The notes below the pieces were generated by a model, which searched no databases, was not told where the DNA came from, and saw only the letters and a program-made list of their open reading frames with translations. This document shows positions 22,477 through 35,800 of a stretch of DNA of 64,000 bases, in pieces. The position numbers and the translations under genes are program-made. Source of the stretch: Bacteroidota bacterium (GTDB lineage: Bacteria > Bacteroidota > Bacteroidia > Bacteroidales > JAAUTT01); assembly GCA_030706405.1 (NCBI GenBank), contig JAUZOO010000004.1, positions 459,720 through 523,719 on the forward strand. Direction: 5' to 3'. Numbering within the stretch: position 1 is the first letter of the stretch; every line of letters begins with the position of its first letter.

Positions 22477-25068
22477 TTATCTTGTATAAGGACTTTCCAC
22501 CATTTTGAGATGGGTTTGTTCGTAACCTCCGTTATCGACAATCACTTTATTGAATACAACACCCGGATCCAAAGGTCGAATTGTTAAAACATGCATCCCA
22601 TCCGTACTACGGGGCAAAGCAAGGGTTGTAACGGTCTCTATCATTCTGGCAGCACCGGCAGGATACATTTTAGAGTAATTGTTTTTCCAAATCAACAGAT
22701 CGTTAATATTCCAGATCTTTTCCTTGCCACCGTCAAACGAAACGGCTACACTTTGCCCGCCCGTCTTGAATGGGAGCGTACAACTTAAAAAAATGCGAAC
22801 TTTAACACTGTCGGACTTTGGGACAATGTTCATTTTATATGTCAACGCTGTTCCGTCAGTTTTCTCAGTATAAGGCATCAGGGCAACACCCGAAAGAGTT
22901 CTTCCCAGATCGGGGATTACTGTCCATTTCGTCTTAACGTTTGCTTCATTTCCGAAATAATGCTCAGCTTCCATTACAACCACGCCATTCTTCTCGCTAA
23001 AAACACAACCTCCCAGCTTTGCTTCTTCCGGTTTTACACGGGTAACCTGGGGCATAATATTACCGCCCCGGGGTTCATCCCACGATCTGTATCCGATATG
23101 GGTCTGATCCATCATGTGATTCCATTTACCACCGGCTACATTCAAATTGTAATCTTTCGAAAGTTCCGCATCGCGTTTAAAGCAATACTCAACACGGTCG
23201 GCCCAATAATTCGCTTTAAGTTCTTTTTTACTTGCCAGTTTCGAATTCATGGCCACAGCATAATACATATCATAAAGATTTGCCATTGCGCGTACCGGGT
23301 GGAGAACCAGTTCCATATAGGCGTCCTTATATTGATTCGGCAGTTTTAAATACTGCCGCAACGCTTTTGCTTCAAGCGCCAGATACGCATCTTTAACCTG
23401 AAGGAATTCACCGCTCTCCAGATTGTATGTTTTACTATTGAGCATTTCGGCGGTAACCCGGCTATTATATTTACAATAAGTATTCAATATCTCGGAAGCC
23501 TCTGCAGCTTCCTCGGGACCAAACTTATCTTCACAGAATTTCAGGGCATATTCATCCAGATTGTTCGCGTTAAAAGATGCGGGGTTCCAAGCCATTTGCA
23601 GGAAAAAATCCATCGGATATTCATTGGGCTTCAAATCGCCTACATTCAAAATCCAAACTTTATCGACGCCATAGCTGTAAGTCAATTGCAATTGTTCCCA
23701 CATATGCGGGATTTGAGTCATATTTAACCATTGATAAGACCTTGGAGCTCCATGTAAATCCACGTGATAGTACATTCCATAACCGCCAGGATGCTTTTTC
23801 GCATTAAGCTCGGGCAAACGACGCACATCTCCCCAGTTATCATCGCACAACAAAACAATCACATCGTCAGGAACCTTCATTCCCTGATCGTAATAATCGA
23901 GGACCTCGCTGTATAGTGCCCATATTTGGGGAGTTTTGGGAGCGGACTTTTGGGTCACTTTCTCAATAATTCCCCGCTGATCTTTCATGATCCGTTCCAG
24001 TAACTTAAAATTCTTGTCCGCACTCCCGGCATCACTCATAGGCATGTCTCCATCGCCACGCATAGCCATAGTGATTATCTGTTCATAATTCTTATTCCGC
24101 TCAAGACCATCTTCCCAAAATTTCTTTAGTCCTGCTTCGTTAGTCTTATAATTCCATTCCCCATTGCCATATTCTTTTCGATGTTTGCCCCATTCCCTTT
24201 GCGCACGCATCATGGGCTCATGGTGAGATGTGCCCATAACAATCCCATACTCATCGGCAAGGCGTGGATTTTCAGGATCGTCCTCATTGAAGGCATTTCC
24301 CCACATGGCTGGCCATAAGTAATTAGCCCTTAACCTGAGCAATAGCTCAAACATATGAGTGTACATTTTACTATTAACTCCTCCAAATTTTCCCGTTGTC
24401 CAACCGGTAAAGCACGGAGCCTCATCGTTAATAAAAATCCCCCGGTAACGCACTTTGGGCTCACCCGAAACATAACGCCCTTGCAAGACATAGGCTGCAG
24501 GACGTTTCTTCGCGGGGACATCGGCCCACCAGTACCAAGGCGAAACACCTAATTGTTTCGACAACTCATAAATGCCATAAATGGTTCCGCGTTTATCGCT
24601 ACCGGCAATCACAAGCAGTTGTTTAGTGTTTGGTTGCGGATTGGAAACCGTGGTAATCACAAAACTTTCCCATTTTCCTTTTAAATCTTTAACATCAAGC
24701 TTTTTTGATGAAACCAGCTTATCGATCAGTTTACTTTTCCCAAGTGTTCCAATTACGATCTCATACTCGGCGAACGCCTCTGACGTAAACAATTGAGGTT
24801 TAACTCCGGTAACACTGTCAATATCATTTTGAAGGTCTCCAATAGCTCGTATTACACCTTTATAATCATCTTTATCATAACAAAGTGGCGCAACAACATG
24901 ATCTTTGGCAACAACCGGAAAATCTAAATTTGTTTGAGCATTTTCCGTAATAATATTTGATGTTAACGCGCCTGTTTGCTGTGCTCCAAGTGGTAAGCAA
25001 ATGTTTAAAAATAAAAGACAGAACACCCCGGAATAGCAACTAAAAACAGACCTCAATAACATCTTCAT
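22477..25068 (-). CDS. GH115 xylan alpha-1,2-glucuronidase, copy A (short form)
   Basis: The 863-residue protein has a signal peptide (ends PLGAQ). An N-terminal alpha/beta domain (about 50-195; SDKRGTIYGIYELS) precedes the TIM barrel with GH115 marks: FINDEAPCFTGW (212-223), LWPAMWGNAFNEDD (251-264), GTSHHEPM (279-286), MRGDGD and ALYSEVLDYY. In the last, Glu388 is a candidate for the general acid. A helical domain and a C-terminal beta-sandwich follow (MEAEHYFGNE onward). Unlike copies B and C it lacks the BACON-like Ig domain between helical and C-terminal parts. It removes (4-O-methyl)glucuronate from internal xylose of polymeric xylan. Confidence 0.9.
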   Translation of the reverse strand: MKMLLRSVFSCYSGVFCLLFLNICLPLGAQQTGALTSNIITENAQTNLDFPVVAKDHVVAPLCYDKDDYKGVIRAIGDLQNDIDSVTGVKPQLFTSEAFAEYEIVIGTLGKSKLIDKLVSSKKLDVKDLKGKWESFVITTVSNPQPNTKQLLVIAGSDKRGTIYGIYELSKQLGVSPWYWWADVPAKKRPAAYVLQGRYVSGEPKVRYRGIFINDEAPCFTGWTTGKFGGVNSKMYTHMFELLLRLRANYLWPAMWGNAFNEDDPENPRLADEYGIVMGTSHHEPMMRAQREWGKHRKEYGNGEWNYKTNEAGLKKFWEDGLERNKNYEQIITMAMRGDGDMPMSDAGSADKNFKLLERIMKDQRGIIEKVTQKSAPKTPQIWALYSEVLDYYDQGMKVPDDVIVLLCDDNWGDVRRLPELNAKKHPGGYGMYYHVDLHGAPRSYQWLNMTQIPHMWEQLQLTYSYGVDKVWILNVGDLKPNEYPMDFFLQMAWNPASFNANNLDEYALKFCEDKFGPEEAAEASEILNTYCKYNSRVTAEMLNSKTYNLESGEFLQVKDAYLALEAKALRQYLKLPNQYKDAYMELVLHPVRAMANLYDMYYAVAMNSKLASKKELKANYWADRVEYCFKRDAELSKDYNLNVAGGKWNHMMDQTHIGYRSWDEPRGGNIMPQVTRVKPEEAKLGGCVFSEKNGVVVMEAEHYFGNEANVKTKWTVIPDLGRTLSGVALMPYTEKTDGTALTYKMNIVPKSDSVKVRIFLSCTLPFKTGGQSVAVSFDGGKEKIWNINDLLIWKNNYSKMYPAGAARMIETVTTLALPRSTDGMHVLTIRPLDPGVVFNKVIVDNGGYEQTHLKMVESPYTR

Positions 25069-25099
25069 ATTCGCCAGAATTATAATCGATAATTAAAAT

Positions 25100-26449
25100 C
25101 TATTCAAAACTGATCCAGTCCACGTCAACAGGTCTTCCGTCCAAAGACATTAACACCAAGTCCTGCACACCGGACTTTAATCCCGATATTGGCACTTTGA
25201 CATTCGTCCACACTTTGCTATGGGGAATATTAATCTTAGCCACGACAGGACCGTTGGCATTGTTTAAGCGCAATTGCAAAACGCCACCTGTTTTCGAAAA
25301 AGCCCTGACATTCATTAATTTGTAGCGTTTATTTCCAAAATCAACGCCATTATATTGAATCCAGGCGCCTTTGGCTTCAAAAACGGTTTTCCAGCCATCG
25401 AACGTATGGAGAGAATCGATAAAAGCTATCGAAATCCCTTTTTCGCTTATGCGGCTATACCTGTCTATTTGTATTTTTTTTGACGCATTGGTTAAGCCGA
25501 CTCCTCGTAAGGTTGGTATGACTTTCCGGATAGTACCGTCGGCATTAAAAAACAGGCTGTCAATCCGGACAGACCTGTTTTTGTCAAATTTAGGAGACAA
25601 GTCGTTGCTATGATAAAACAAGTACCATTGTCCTTTAAAGTTTATAAATGACTGATGATTAGTCCAGCAGCCGGTAGGAGATTCATCCATGACGACACCG
25701 GAAACTTTAAAAGGCCCCATAGGACTATTGCTCATGGAGTATTCGAGACATTCCGTTTTGTTTTGAACATGCGGGTATGTGAGATAATAAACGCCGTTGC
25801 GTTCGAACAGGAATGGACCTTCCTTCAATCCCTTTTCGGGCAGATTGGCTATAACCTGAGGTTCGGAAGCCAACTCCGTCATATTGTCCTTCAGTTTTGC
25901 TACGTATATATTCCCCTGCGCCCAGTATAAATAAGCTTGTCCATCCTTATCGACGAACGTACAGGGGTCGATTCCATGAACATTTTGAATTGGCTTAGAT
26001 TCCGGAGTAAACGGACCGTAAGGGCTATCGGACACAGCTACTCCAATTGAAAAACCTTTGCCATAAGTTGTATCCTTAGCCGGAGCCGGAAAATAGAAAT
26101 AATATTTCCCATTTTTATAAGCACAATCCGGAGCCCACATGCTGAATCCGGTTGGGTTAACCCAGTTAACTTTCCCCTGACTTACGATAACTCCATGATC
26201 TGTCCATTCGGTTAAATTATCGGATGAAAAAACATGGTAATCCTCCATGCAAAACCAGTTGGGACGCCCCTGCCCAAGCTTTCCCAAAATATCATGAGAA
26301 GGGTACAGGTAAACCCTGTCGCCAAAAACATGCGCTGAGGGATCGGCCGAAAACTGATTGGTAATAATAGGGTTCTGAGCAAAAATGCTGTCAGCGATTA
26401 CCAACAACAGAAAACTCAACAAAAACACTCCGCTTTTTGGACAGCTCAT
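25100..26449 (-). CDS. GH43 with C-terminal CBM6, exported arabinofuranosidase-like
   Basis: The 449-residue protein has a signal peptide (ends SIFAQ). The propeller (about 28-310) has Asp36 (FSADPSAHVF), Asp161 (GIDPCTF) and Glu210 (LKEGPFLF), the GH43 triad. Residues about 320-449 form a CBM6-like beta-sandwich ending DLVLMSLDGRPVDVDWISFE, the usual end of that module. The N-terminal half resembles the cytoplasmic GH43 (DPAVHVF...YPSHD...DYHVFSS), so the two are distant paralogues sorted to different compartments. Likely releases arabinose from arabinoxylan. Adjacent genes are GH115 and another GH43. Confidence 0.88.
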   Translation of the reverse strand: MSCPKSGVFLLSFLLLVIADSIFAQNPIITNQFSADPSAHVFGDRVYLYPSHDILGKLGQGRPNWFCMEDYHVFSSDNLTEWTDHGVIVSQGKVNWVNPTGFSMWAPDCAYKNGKYYFYFPAPAKDTTYGKGFSIGVAVSDSPYGPFTPESKPIQNVHGIDPCTFVDKDGQAYLYWAQGNIYVAKLKDNMTELASEPQVIANLPEKGLKEGPFLFERNGVYYLTYPHVQNKTECLEYSMSNSPMGPFKVSGVVMDESPTGCWTNHQSFINFKGQWYLFYHSNDLSPKFDKNRSVRIDSLFFNADGTIRKVIPTLRGVGLTNASKKIQIDRYSRISEKGISIAFIDSLHTFDGWKTVFEAKGAWIQYNGVDFGNKRYKLMNVRAFSKTGGVLQLRLNNANGPVVAKINIPHSKVWTNVKVPISGLKSGVQDLVLMSLDGRPVDVDWISFE

Positions 26450-26471
26450 CAGGTTATTACAGTTTTAAAAA

Positions 26472-28037
26472 TTATTTGGAGATCTTATCGCTTATATGGA
26501 AATAATCGAAGTCTGCATAACCGCCAACATTTTTAGTAGCATAATTAAACAAACCAAACCGGTAACCCATAAAATGAGGAATGGTGTAGGCCATCTTCAA
26601 CTGCTCGCCAATGACAGTCCAGGTTTTACCATCAAGACTGTAGAAGAAGTTAGCAACATCTGCCTTATTCGTGAAGTTACATTCAGCCTTAAAGTTCACG
26701 ACATTCTGCGAAAGAGGAATACTTTGTACCTCAACAGGTTTACCCGAGCCGGCGCTAACCATAACGATAGCTTTTTTACCGTTATTAATTTTAACACCAA
26801 CCTGTCCAAAGTTTTTTTGCAAAAGACACAAACCAGCAAAATCACCCTCCTTCATATTTGACACATCTAACGATGTAAATCCCGTACATTCGGGGCCAAT
26901 GGTACGTTGGGTCAGAGTATTCTTAGCCATCAAGAACAAGGTATCAATCCGACCTGTCGTAAGACGCAGATAACCTTTACGTTGAACAATAGACCAAAGC
27001 TTATTATTGGGATTGTGGTTCCATTGCCAAACCAACGGCAGGGCCGGCTCGCCTTTCTTACGGGTAAATTCATCGGAGGCTACAATTCCCGGGATCAAGC
27101 CTTTACTTACAGGGAGGTTTAATGTTTCGGGCACTTTACCATCAACACCAAGAACAGGCCAGCCATCAACCCATTTTACCGGAACAAGATAAGGGATACG
27201 GCCTACGGCTCCGTAATCACGGAACAAATACGAATACCAAGTTCCATCGGGCATATCAATGAGCCCGCCCTGAGCTAAACCTAAATCCTGAAAACCAACC
27301 TTACCTTCGTATGGCCCGGCAATCTTATCTGCTCTGTGAAGAACAACGGTACGCATTCCTCCTCTGGGCCAGGTTATATTAAAAAGATAATACTTACCTT
27401 TTACTTTAAAGAGCTGGGATCCTTCAGCCGGAAGACCAATAGCCCCCGACGGAGCACCTGCATTCTCAATGAGTACCTTTTCTGTTCCTTCCTTTACACC
27501 TGAGAAGTCCTCTTTAAGTTCAACTATCCTGAGTTTGCCAGAACCATAAATCATATAAACACGGCCATCATCATCAAAAAACAAAGTATGGTCATGATAG
27601 GCTGGTTTGAAAGATACTGTCTTCCATGGACCTTTCTCAATATCTTTAGTTGTATAAATATAAGTCTTACCCGTCGTTTGGGCGAAGGTGGTAACATAGA
27701 AATTCCCATTATGGTAACGTAAGCTGCTGGCCCACGAACCTCGGCCATAAGTACTCTTCCCATTATCAAGACTCTGTTCATCAACATTATCAAGAACATC
27801 ATAAGCATAGTTAACGAGTTTCCAGTTTACCAAATCTTTAGATTTCATAATGGGCACCCCGGGACTCATGTGCATGGTAGTACTTGTCATGTAATAGGTA
27901 TCGCCAACACGAAGCATAGCCATATCGGGAACATCAGCAAATATTAATGGATTATGAGCCTGCTTTTCCTGCGCCCAAGAAATCGTAAAAAACGATGATG
28001 CAACAAATATGGCCAACCCTAAAATCAATCTCTTCAT
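26472..28037 (-). CDS. GH43 (subfamily 12-like) with C-terminal beta-sandwich
   Basis: The 521-residue protein has a signal peptide (ends ISWAQ). The start of the propeller, NPLIFADVPDMAMLRVGDTYYM, and TTMHMSPGVPI are typical of the GH43 subfamily that carries a DUF1349/GH43_C2-type sandwich. Here that sandwich spans about residues 325-515 and ends GGYADFDYFHISDK. The catalytic carboxylates are in ADVPD (base), YHDHTLFF (Asp) and LPAEGSQLF (Glu). Characterised relatives are alpha-L-arabinofuranosidases active on arabinoxylan. Paralogue of the first gene of the block at 30282. Confidence 0.88.
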   Translation of the reverse strand: MKRLILGLAIFVASSFFTISWAQEKQAHNPLIFADVPDMAMLRVGDTYYMTSTTMHMSPGVPIMKSKDLVNWKLVNYAYDVLDNVDEQSLDNGKSTYGRGSWASSLRYHNGNFYVTTFAQTTGKTYIYTTKDIEKGPWKTVSFKPAYHDHTLFFDDDGRVYMIYGSGKLRIVELKEDFSGVKEGTEKVLIENAGAPSGAIGLPAEGSQLFKVKGKYYLFNITWPRGGMRTVVLHRADKIAGPYEGKVGFQDLGLAQGGLIDMPDGTWYSYLFRDYGAVGRIPYLVPVKWVDGWPVLGVDGKVPETLNLPVSKGLIPGIVASDEFTRKKGEPALPLVWQWNHNPNNKLWSIVQRKGYLRLTTGRIDTLFLMAKNTLTQRTIGPECTGFTSLDVSNMKEGDFAGLCLLQKNFGQVGVKINNGKKAIVMVSAGSGKPVEVQSIPLSQNVVNFKAECNFTNKADVANFFYSLDGKTWTVIGEQLKMAYTIPHFMGYRFGLFNYATKNVGGYADFDYFHISDKISK

Positions 28038-28122
28038 TTATATTTCATTTAATTAAAATCTCACAAAAACTAAAGCCATTTTACAGAATCATCTACTTAA
28101 GCAACACGTACTCATAATCAAA

Positions 28123-30203
<2,081 letters not shown>

Positions 30204-30281
30204 TTAATAGTTATATGGTTAAAAATCAAAATATTAAACACATTGATAATGCAACTAATATTACGAGTTATTTGTATGCAT

Positions 30282-31826
30282 TTATTGCATTCTAAACCAG
30301 TCAAAATCAACATATCCACCGGGTTGTTTAGTGGCATAATTAAACAGGCAAAACTTATTACCTGTAAAAATGGAAAGGCTAAATCTCATAGTCAGTTCAT
30401 TCCCCAATGTTTTAAAGACCTTATTATCTATACTATAGGAAAAACAAGCTTTACCGGTTCCATAATAGGCATTGGCAGCAAGGTATATGGTTGAGCCTTT
30501 AATTAAGGTCGAGTCAACAGTAGTTCCATTATTAACCATTATGATATAGTTTTTACCCTTTTCTTTCTTAACCGCGATATATCCATAGGGATCCTGAAAA
30601 ACTGCCAGTCCGGCAATGTCGCCTTCTTTCATTTTGTCTGTAACCATTTTGGTAACGCCAATTGTAGGAGCTGTGTCTGAGTAATAAGCAAACAATTTTT
30701 GGGTAAGTGTATTACGGGCTTCGCGTAAATTGCCGACAGGTTGAACTGTTTTAAGACGTAAGAAACCTTTTCTTTCTGTTAGCGACCATTTTGAAGAATC
30801 GGGATTATGATTCCACCCCCATTGCATGCCCAAAACAATACTATCGAATTCATCGGAAGTGGGTAAATCGGTAATAGGATAGGTTTTCCCGACATTAGGT
30901 TTCTTATAGGTTACAACCCCTTTTCCATCAATGCCCACCATTGGCCAACCGTCTGTCCATGTAACTGGTTGCAGGGATGGCAAACGGCCAAACGGCCCCC
31001 GGTCGAGGAACAGCATTGTCCACCATTCGCCAGTTTGGGTTTGGATAAGCGCCCCCTGATGTATCCCAAAGTTTAACGTTCCTTTATTCTTGTCCCAAAT
31101 AACAACCTTCTGTTCATAAGGACCATAGATATTCTTTGAGCGCAAGGCAACCTGTCCCCCATCGGCACCGCCATAGGTACTATACAAATAGTAATAACCA
31201 TTAAGCTTATAGATGTGGGTACCTTCCAGCCCGGGCCGTATATCGCCTTTATATACAAGAGAATCCTTACTGATTGGCGCGAAATTATTATCCAGTTCGG
31301 TCATAAAAATCTTTCCATAACCATAAGCTACATAAATTTTCCCGTCTTCATCGAAAAACAAACCCGGGTCATGGAATCCTCTGGTTAATTTCCGTATTTC
31401 CCAAGGACCGGCAGGGTTAGAGGCTGTACACATAAAAGCGCCCTCATTAAGCGTATTGTACAAAACATAAAATTTCCCATTATGATATTTTAAGCTTCCT
31501 GCCCATTGACCATGGGCATAGCGATTACATCCTTCCAGATTATAACAGGGACTGTAATCCATCCGCGGAACGACATTACTACAGTATTCCCAATTTACCA
31601 GATCGTGAGATTTTAATATTGGGACACCTGGAAAAATGAACATCGTTGTTGACAACATATAATATGTATCATCAACACGAATTACATCAATATCCGGGAA
31701 ATCAGCATTAATTACAGGATTGGTAAACGTGCCATCGCCATTGTCGCTATGCCTTTTTTGGGCTTGGAGGTCTGGTTGCAACAAAATGAGAAGGAACAAG
31801 ATTCCCAAGTATAATTTTTTAAACAT
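30282..31826 (-). CDS. GH43 (subfamily 12-like) with C-terminal beta-sandwich, first gene of block 1
   Basis: The 514-residue protein has a signal peptide (ends DLQAQ). The propeller starts NPVINADFPDIDVIRVDDTYY with the base Asp in ADFPD. It also has FHDPGLFFDEDG and LEGTHIYKL for the other two carboxylates, and LNFGIHQGALI. Residues about 325-514 are the DUF1349/GH43_C2-like sandwich, ending GGYVDFDWFRMQ. This is the 5'-most gene of the long minus-strand block, divergent from the plus-strand regulator with about 1 kb between, so the block promoter should lie in that gap. Likely arabinofuranosidase or beta-xylosidase. Confidence 0.88.
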   Translation of the reverse strand: MFKKLYLGILFLLILLQPDLQAQKRHSDNGDGTFTNPVINADFPDIDVIRVDDTYYMLSTTMFIFPGVPILKSHDLVNWEYCSNVVPRMDYSPCYNLEGCNRYAHGQWAGSLKYHNGKFYVLYNTLNEGAFMCTASNPAGPWEIRKLTRGFHDPGLFFDEDGKIYVAYGYGKIFMTELDNNFAPISKDSLVYKGDIRPGLEGTHIYKLNGYYYLYSTYGGADGGQVALRSKNIYGPYEQKVVIWDKNKGTLNFGIHQGALIQTQTGEWWTMLFLDRGPFGRLPSLQPVTWTDGWPMVGIDGKGVVTYKKPNVGKTYPITDLPTSDEFDSIVLGMQWGWNHNPDSSKWSLTERKGFLRLKTVQPVGNLREARNTLTQKLFAYYSDTAPTIGVTKMVTDKMKEGDIAGLAVFQDPYGYIAVKKEKGKNYIIMVNNGTTVDSTLIKGSTIYLAANAYYGTGKACFSYSIDNKVFKTLGNELTMRFSLSIFTGNKFCLFNYATKQPGGYVDFDWFRMQ

Positions 31827-32843
31827 TCTGTTTAATTTACAATTATTAGTATTTCAATAAGTTATTAGTTATTAAAAGATTCGTTGCGACTATTGCCTCC
31901 TAAAGCAAGCGACCGGTTCAGGGTAACTGTTTTCCCCAAAAACACGACGATGTTATATAAGCCATAACTTATCTTGCCCTAAAGTCTTATATAAGCTTAG
32001 AAATAAAAAAATGCCAATTCCTAAAATCCTAGTTTTCATTTTTTTATATAAATTTCCAAATAGATCATTCCGTTGGCAAGTACAACACACAAGCATCAAG
32101 CAAGGAATAACCATGCTAGGAGACATATCGATCTCAGAAGACAGCACCCCTAGAGCAAAAACAAACTTTCTCTGGTTTCTCATAAATAAAGACTACGGAG
32201 CTAGTTATAAATACAGGTTAGAGTACGAGAAAAATTACTACTATTCCTTTCCCTGAAACCCGAGATAAAAGTAGTTTCCTCATTATGGTTTCATTTATTA
32301 GAGAGTAACAAGAAATTGTCTAGGAGTAACGAAATTTGTATTTTACAACTATTCAACTAGGTCTTTCACGTCTAACATAGGCAACACCAACAAACTACTA
32401 AAAAGCCAATTAACTCCATATAACCATTCCAAAACTGGCTGAATAAAGTCTTGTTATCCTTATTTGAATACCTTTTATTCGTCAAGTATCGTCTCCCCCA
32501 AATTTAAAATCTCAATCTGGCTTTTACCCTCAACTTCATCCAATAGTGTACATCAAAATATTCCTAATAATTACAAATAATGGTTTTATATTACCTACTA
32601 AGTTTTGATTCTCTTCCAAACAAAAACTATTTTAATTATGTTATATTGCAGTAACGATTTTCACAAAAGCAAAATTCTTTTCTTGCAAAAAGCATTCATC
32701 ATTATCAAATGTTATTGTATAATAATTGTGGAGGTAATCTTAATTAAAGCTTCATTATGAATTATTAATTGTTATTTTTACGCTTATTAACCAATTAGGC
32801 GTTTGCCTTTATACTATTAACTAACAGACACATACAATAACCT
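31827..32843. other. AT-rich divergent intergenic region between block 1 and the first hybrid regulator
   Basis: This 1-kb gap should contain the promoters of both the minus-strand block and the plus-strand regulator. I found no canonical TAnnTTTG box at a convincing distance from either start. A short signal-peptide-like frame and a nearby tail-like frame on the minus strand (31876-32039) are treated as a separate relic. The rest shows no gene, tRNA or obvious repeat. Confidence 0.5.
31876..32039 (-). pseudogene. Signal-peptide plus tail remnant of an exported protein
   Basis: From ATG at 32039 the minus strand encodes MKTRILGIGIFLFLSL then a cleavage-like TLGQ and stops six codons later at 31953. 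Shifted by one frame, the reading continues as YNIVVFLGKTVTLNRSLALG and on to a stop near 31876. The pattern is that of a gene reduced to its leader and its last codons by internal deletion. It sits exactly where a former first gene of the block would be. Parent family not recognised. Confidence 0.35.
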
Positions 32844-35800
32844 ATGAAAAAATGGTTTGTTTTATGGTGCTTATTTTCTTTTATTTTAAGTCCCATCACT
32901 GCTAATAAAATCTTAATTACCAACATAAACGAGAAGTACAACCTGCCAAAGAACAGTACCAACTGTATGTTTCAAGATTCAAAGGGTTTTTTATGGTTTG
33001 GCATGGCTAACGGATTATACAAATTCGATCTGAATAATTTTTCCAATATCAGCTCTAACCAAAACAGATTTAATAATTTCCCGAAATCAGACGTTCGCTC
33101 CATTATTGAATATGCGCCAGGCCTACTTCTTATTGGAACATATAGTAAAGGGTTATGGGGATATAATACGATAACCGAAAGAGTGTTCCCGGTACATATA
33201 AACTTACCGATAGACCTTTCAAAATCGTTTATTCATTGTCTTTTCCTCGATAAAACAGGAGCTATCTGGATGGGAACATCCAAAGGCTTAATCAGAATTA
33301 AAAATTCGGGGAAGGAAATTGGCAGTTTTGAATTGCTCAATCTGTTTAATAACAGGAATTCAGACATGGGGAATAGCGACGTTATCAGCGTAACTGAATC
33401 AAAAGCTGGAGTTATTTGGTTTATTACGATGAGTCGTCTGGGATATTTTAACTCAACATCAAAAAGAATAACAACTTTTCTTACTTACAAATCACACTCA
33501 TCATTCTCCTTTTTGGATGATAAAAAAATTTTAATAGGAAACTTTGGAGCCGGAGCGACCGTTTTTAACACCGAAACTTTAAAATTTGAGCCTATTCAAA
33601 TTAAAGGTCTCTCTGACAAAGCTCAATCTATGTACGTTTATAAAGATCATAATTCAAATATATGGCTAAGCATTGCAAATGCCGGCTTACTCCTTTGGCA
33701 GCCCAATTCATCGCAAACAACAATTATATCCAATAAAAATCCGGAATATTCAACCTTAAACTCCAATACAATAAGCCAGATTTACGAAACTAGGGATGGA
33801 GCCTTATGGGCATGCAACGAGGATGGCATCAACATGATATGCCTGAAAAAAAATCTTTTTCAGTCGTTCTCATGTAATAAAACCGATAATAACTCGGATC
33901 TCGCCATTGGTATCAGGGCATTATTGAACTCCAACAATGGCTTCATCTGGGTTGGAACCATTGGTGGCGGACTAAAACAATTTAATCTGACCACACATAA
34001 ATTTACGGATGTATCGCTTGTTTCAGAAGGTAAAACGATTGAAAAAACCATTCAGTCAATCATCCGTGATCATAATGGCAACCTCTGGTTAGGAACCGAG
34101 GGGGATGGCGTTATTAAATTTATGCCTGATAAAAAATCGGGATATACCAAAGGAAAGATTATTAATTATCGTCTATACCCTAAACCATTCCCATTTAAAA
34201 CCTTAAACAACAACTATATCATGTGCCTTTTGGAGGACAAACATAACAATATATGGATAGGGACATGGCACGGACTTAGCCTTTTGGAATCCACTGAACT
34301 GGAAAAACCCGACCAGTCCAATGCGGTAATAAAAAATTTCATAAACAGCCAGTCCGATAATCTTTCTATCAGCGACAATATTATTATGAGCCTTAAGGAG
34401 GATGCTGCCGGGAATATCTGGATAGGCACACAAGAAGGGTTAAACAAGGTAATTAAAACGGTCAAAGGCTATCAATTCGAACATACTTTTAAAGATAAGG
34501 AAGGAATACCTCTCACCGACAAAAAAATTTTAGCGATCCATCAGGACCGGAAAGGTAATTTGTGGTTTTCGACGCAGGATGGGGGTATTTCCCTTTTAAA
34601 TACAAAAACTGGTATTTTTAAAGACTTCAATTCCGAAAACGGATTTAACGACAACATTATTACGTCAATTACCGAAGATTCCTCAGGAAGCCTATGGCTA
34701 GGCACCAATAATGGCTTATGCAGGTTTAACCCCTCAGTTCCTTCCTTTAAGAATTACACTACCGATGATGGACTCATCTCTAATGATTTCTTATTTAATT
34801 CCAACTGTACAATCGGCAATTATATGTTTTTAGGAAGCAATAAAAGCCTGACAGCATTTACTCCACGGGATTTCATCGTATCAACGTTTAAACCGAATCT
34901 TTCTTTTACCGATCTTAAAATATTTAACAAACCTGTTGGCATAAATACCAAAGGCTCTCCACTAAAAGAACACATCAGCATTGTTAAATCAATTACCCTT
35001 AATCATAATCAGAACTTTATAACAATAGCATTTGCAGCCTTAGACTTTAAACATCAAAATGAGATAAAGTATTCCTGCATTATGAAGGGATTGGAAAAGT
35101 CGTGGAATAATTTAGGTAAAGAGCATAAAATAACCTATACCAATCTGGCTCCTGGACATTACACGTTCAAGGTAAAGGCTTATAGTTCGAACGATTGCAA
35201 TAACGCCTCCTATATCTCTCTTGATATCATTGTAAAGCCGCCTTATTGGGCAACAATATGGGCCTACTCGGTATATGTCATACTTCTATTTTTCATATTA
35301 TTCCGAATCTACCTTTATTTTCTCAATAAAGAAAGACGCGAAAACGCCTTAGCTTTAGAACGTTTAACTGCTAAGAACATGCACGAAATGGATCTTATGC
35401 GGTTGCGTTTCTTTACAAACATAAGCCATGAATTTCGCACCCCTTTAACCTTAATTTCTGCTCCCCTTGAGTCATTAATAAACGACAAACCCGACGAGAC
35501 AAAAGCGCAGAGTTATTATCAGCTTATGCTGAAAAATGTCCACCGGTTAACAAGACTGATCAACCAGCTACTCGATTTGCGAAAGATTGAAGAAGGTTAC
35601 CTGAAAATGGAATGGGACCAAGGGGATATTATTGATTTCATCCAAAAGACAATCAATTCGTTCCAGAACTATGCCGAAAAACGCGATATAACCTTCACTT
35701 TTCAATCAGACATCGACAAGTTATTCACCTTTTTTGATGCCGATAAGCTTGATAAAGTTCTGTTTAACTTGTTATCTAATGCCTTTAAATATACACCCAA

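Noticed and set aside
22374..22541. Upstream extension of the GH43 ORF
   Set aside because: It would overlap the end of GH115 and precede the natural signal peptide, so the later ATG at 22373 is preferred.
32011..32256. Plus-strand ORF of 81 codons in the divergent gap
   Set aside because: Low-complexity, lysine/tyrosine-rich AT translation with no ribosome site or family likeness. It overlaps a better minus-strand relic.
32790..32843. Possible promoter (TTAGGCGTTTGCC) before HTCS1
   Set aside because: The spacing inside the -7 box is wrong (four instead of two bases between TA and TTTG), and no paired -33 element fits.
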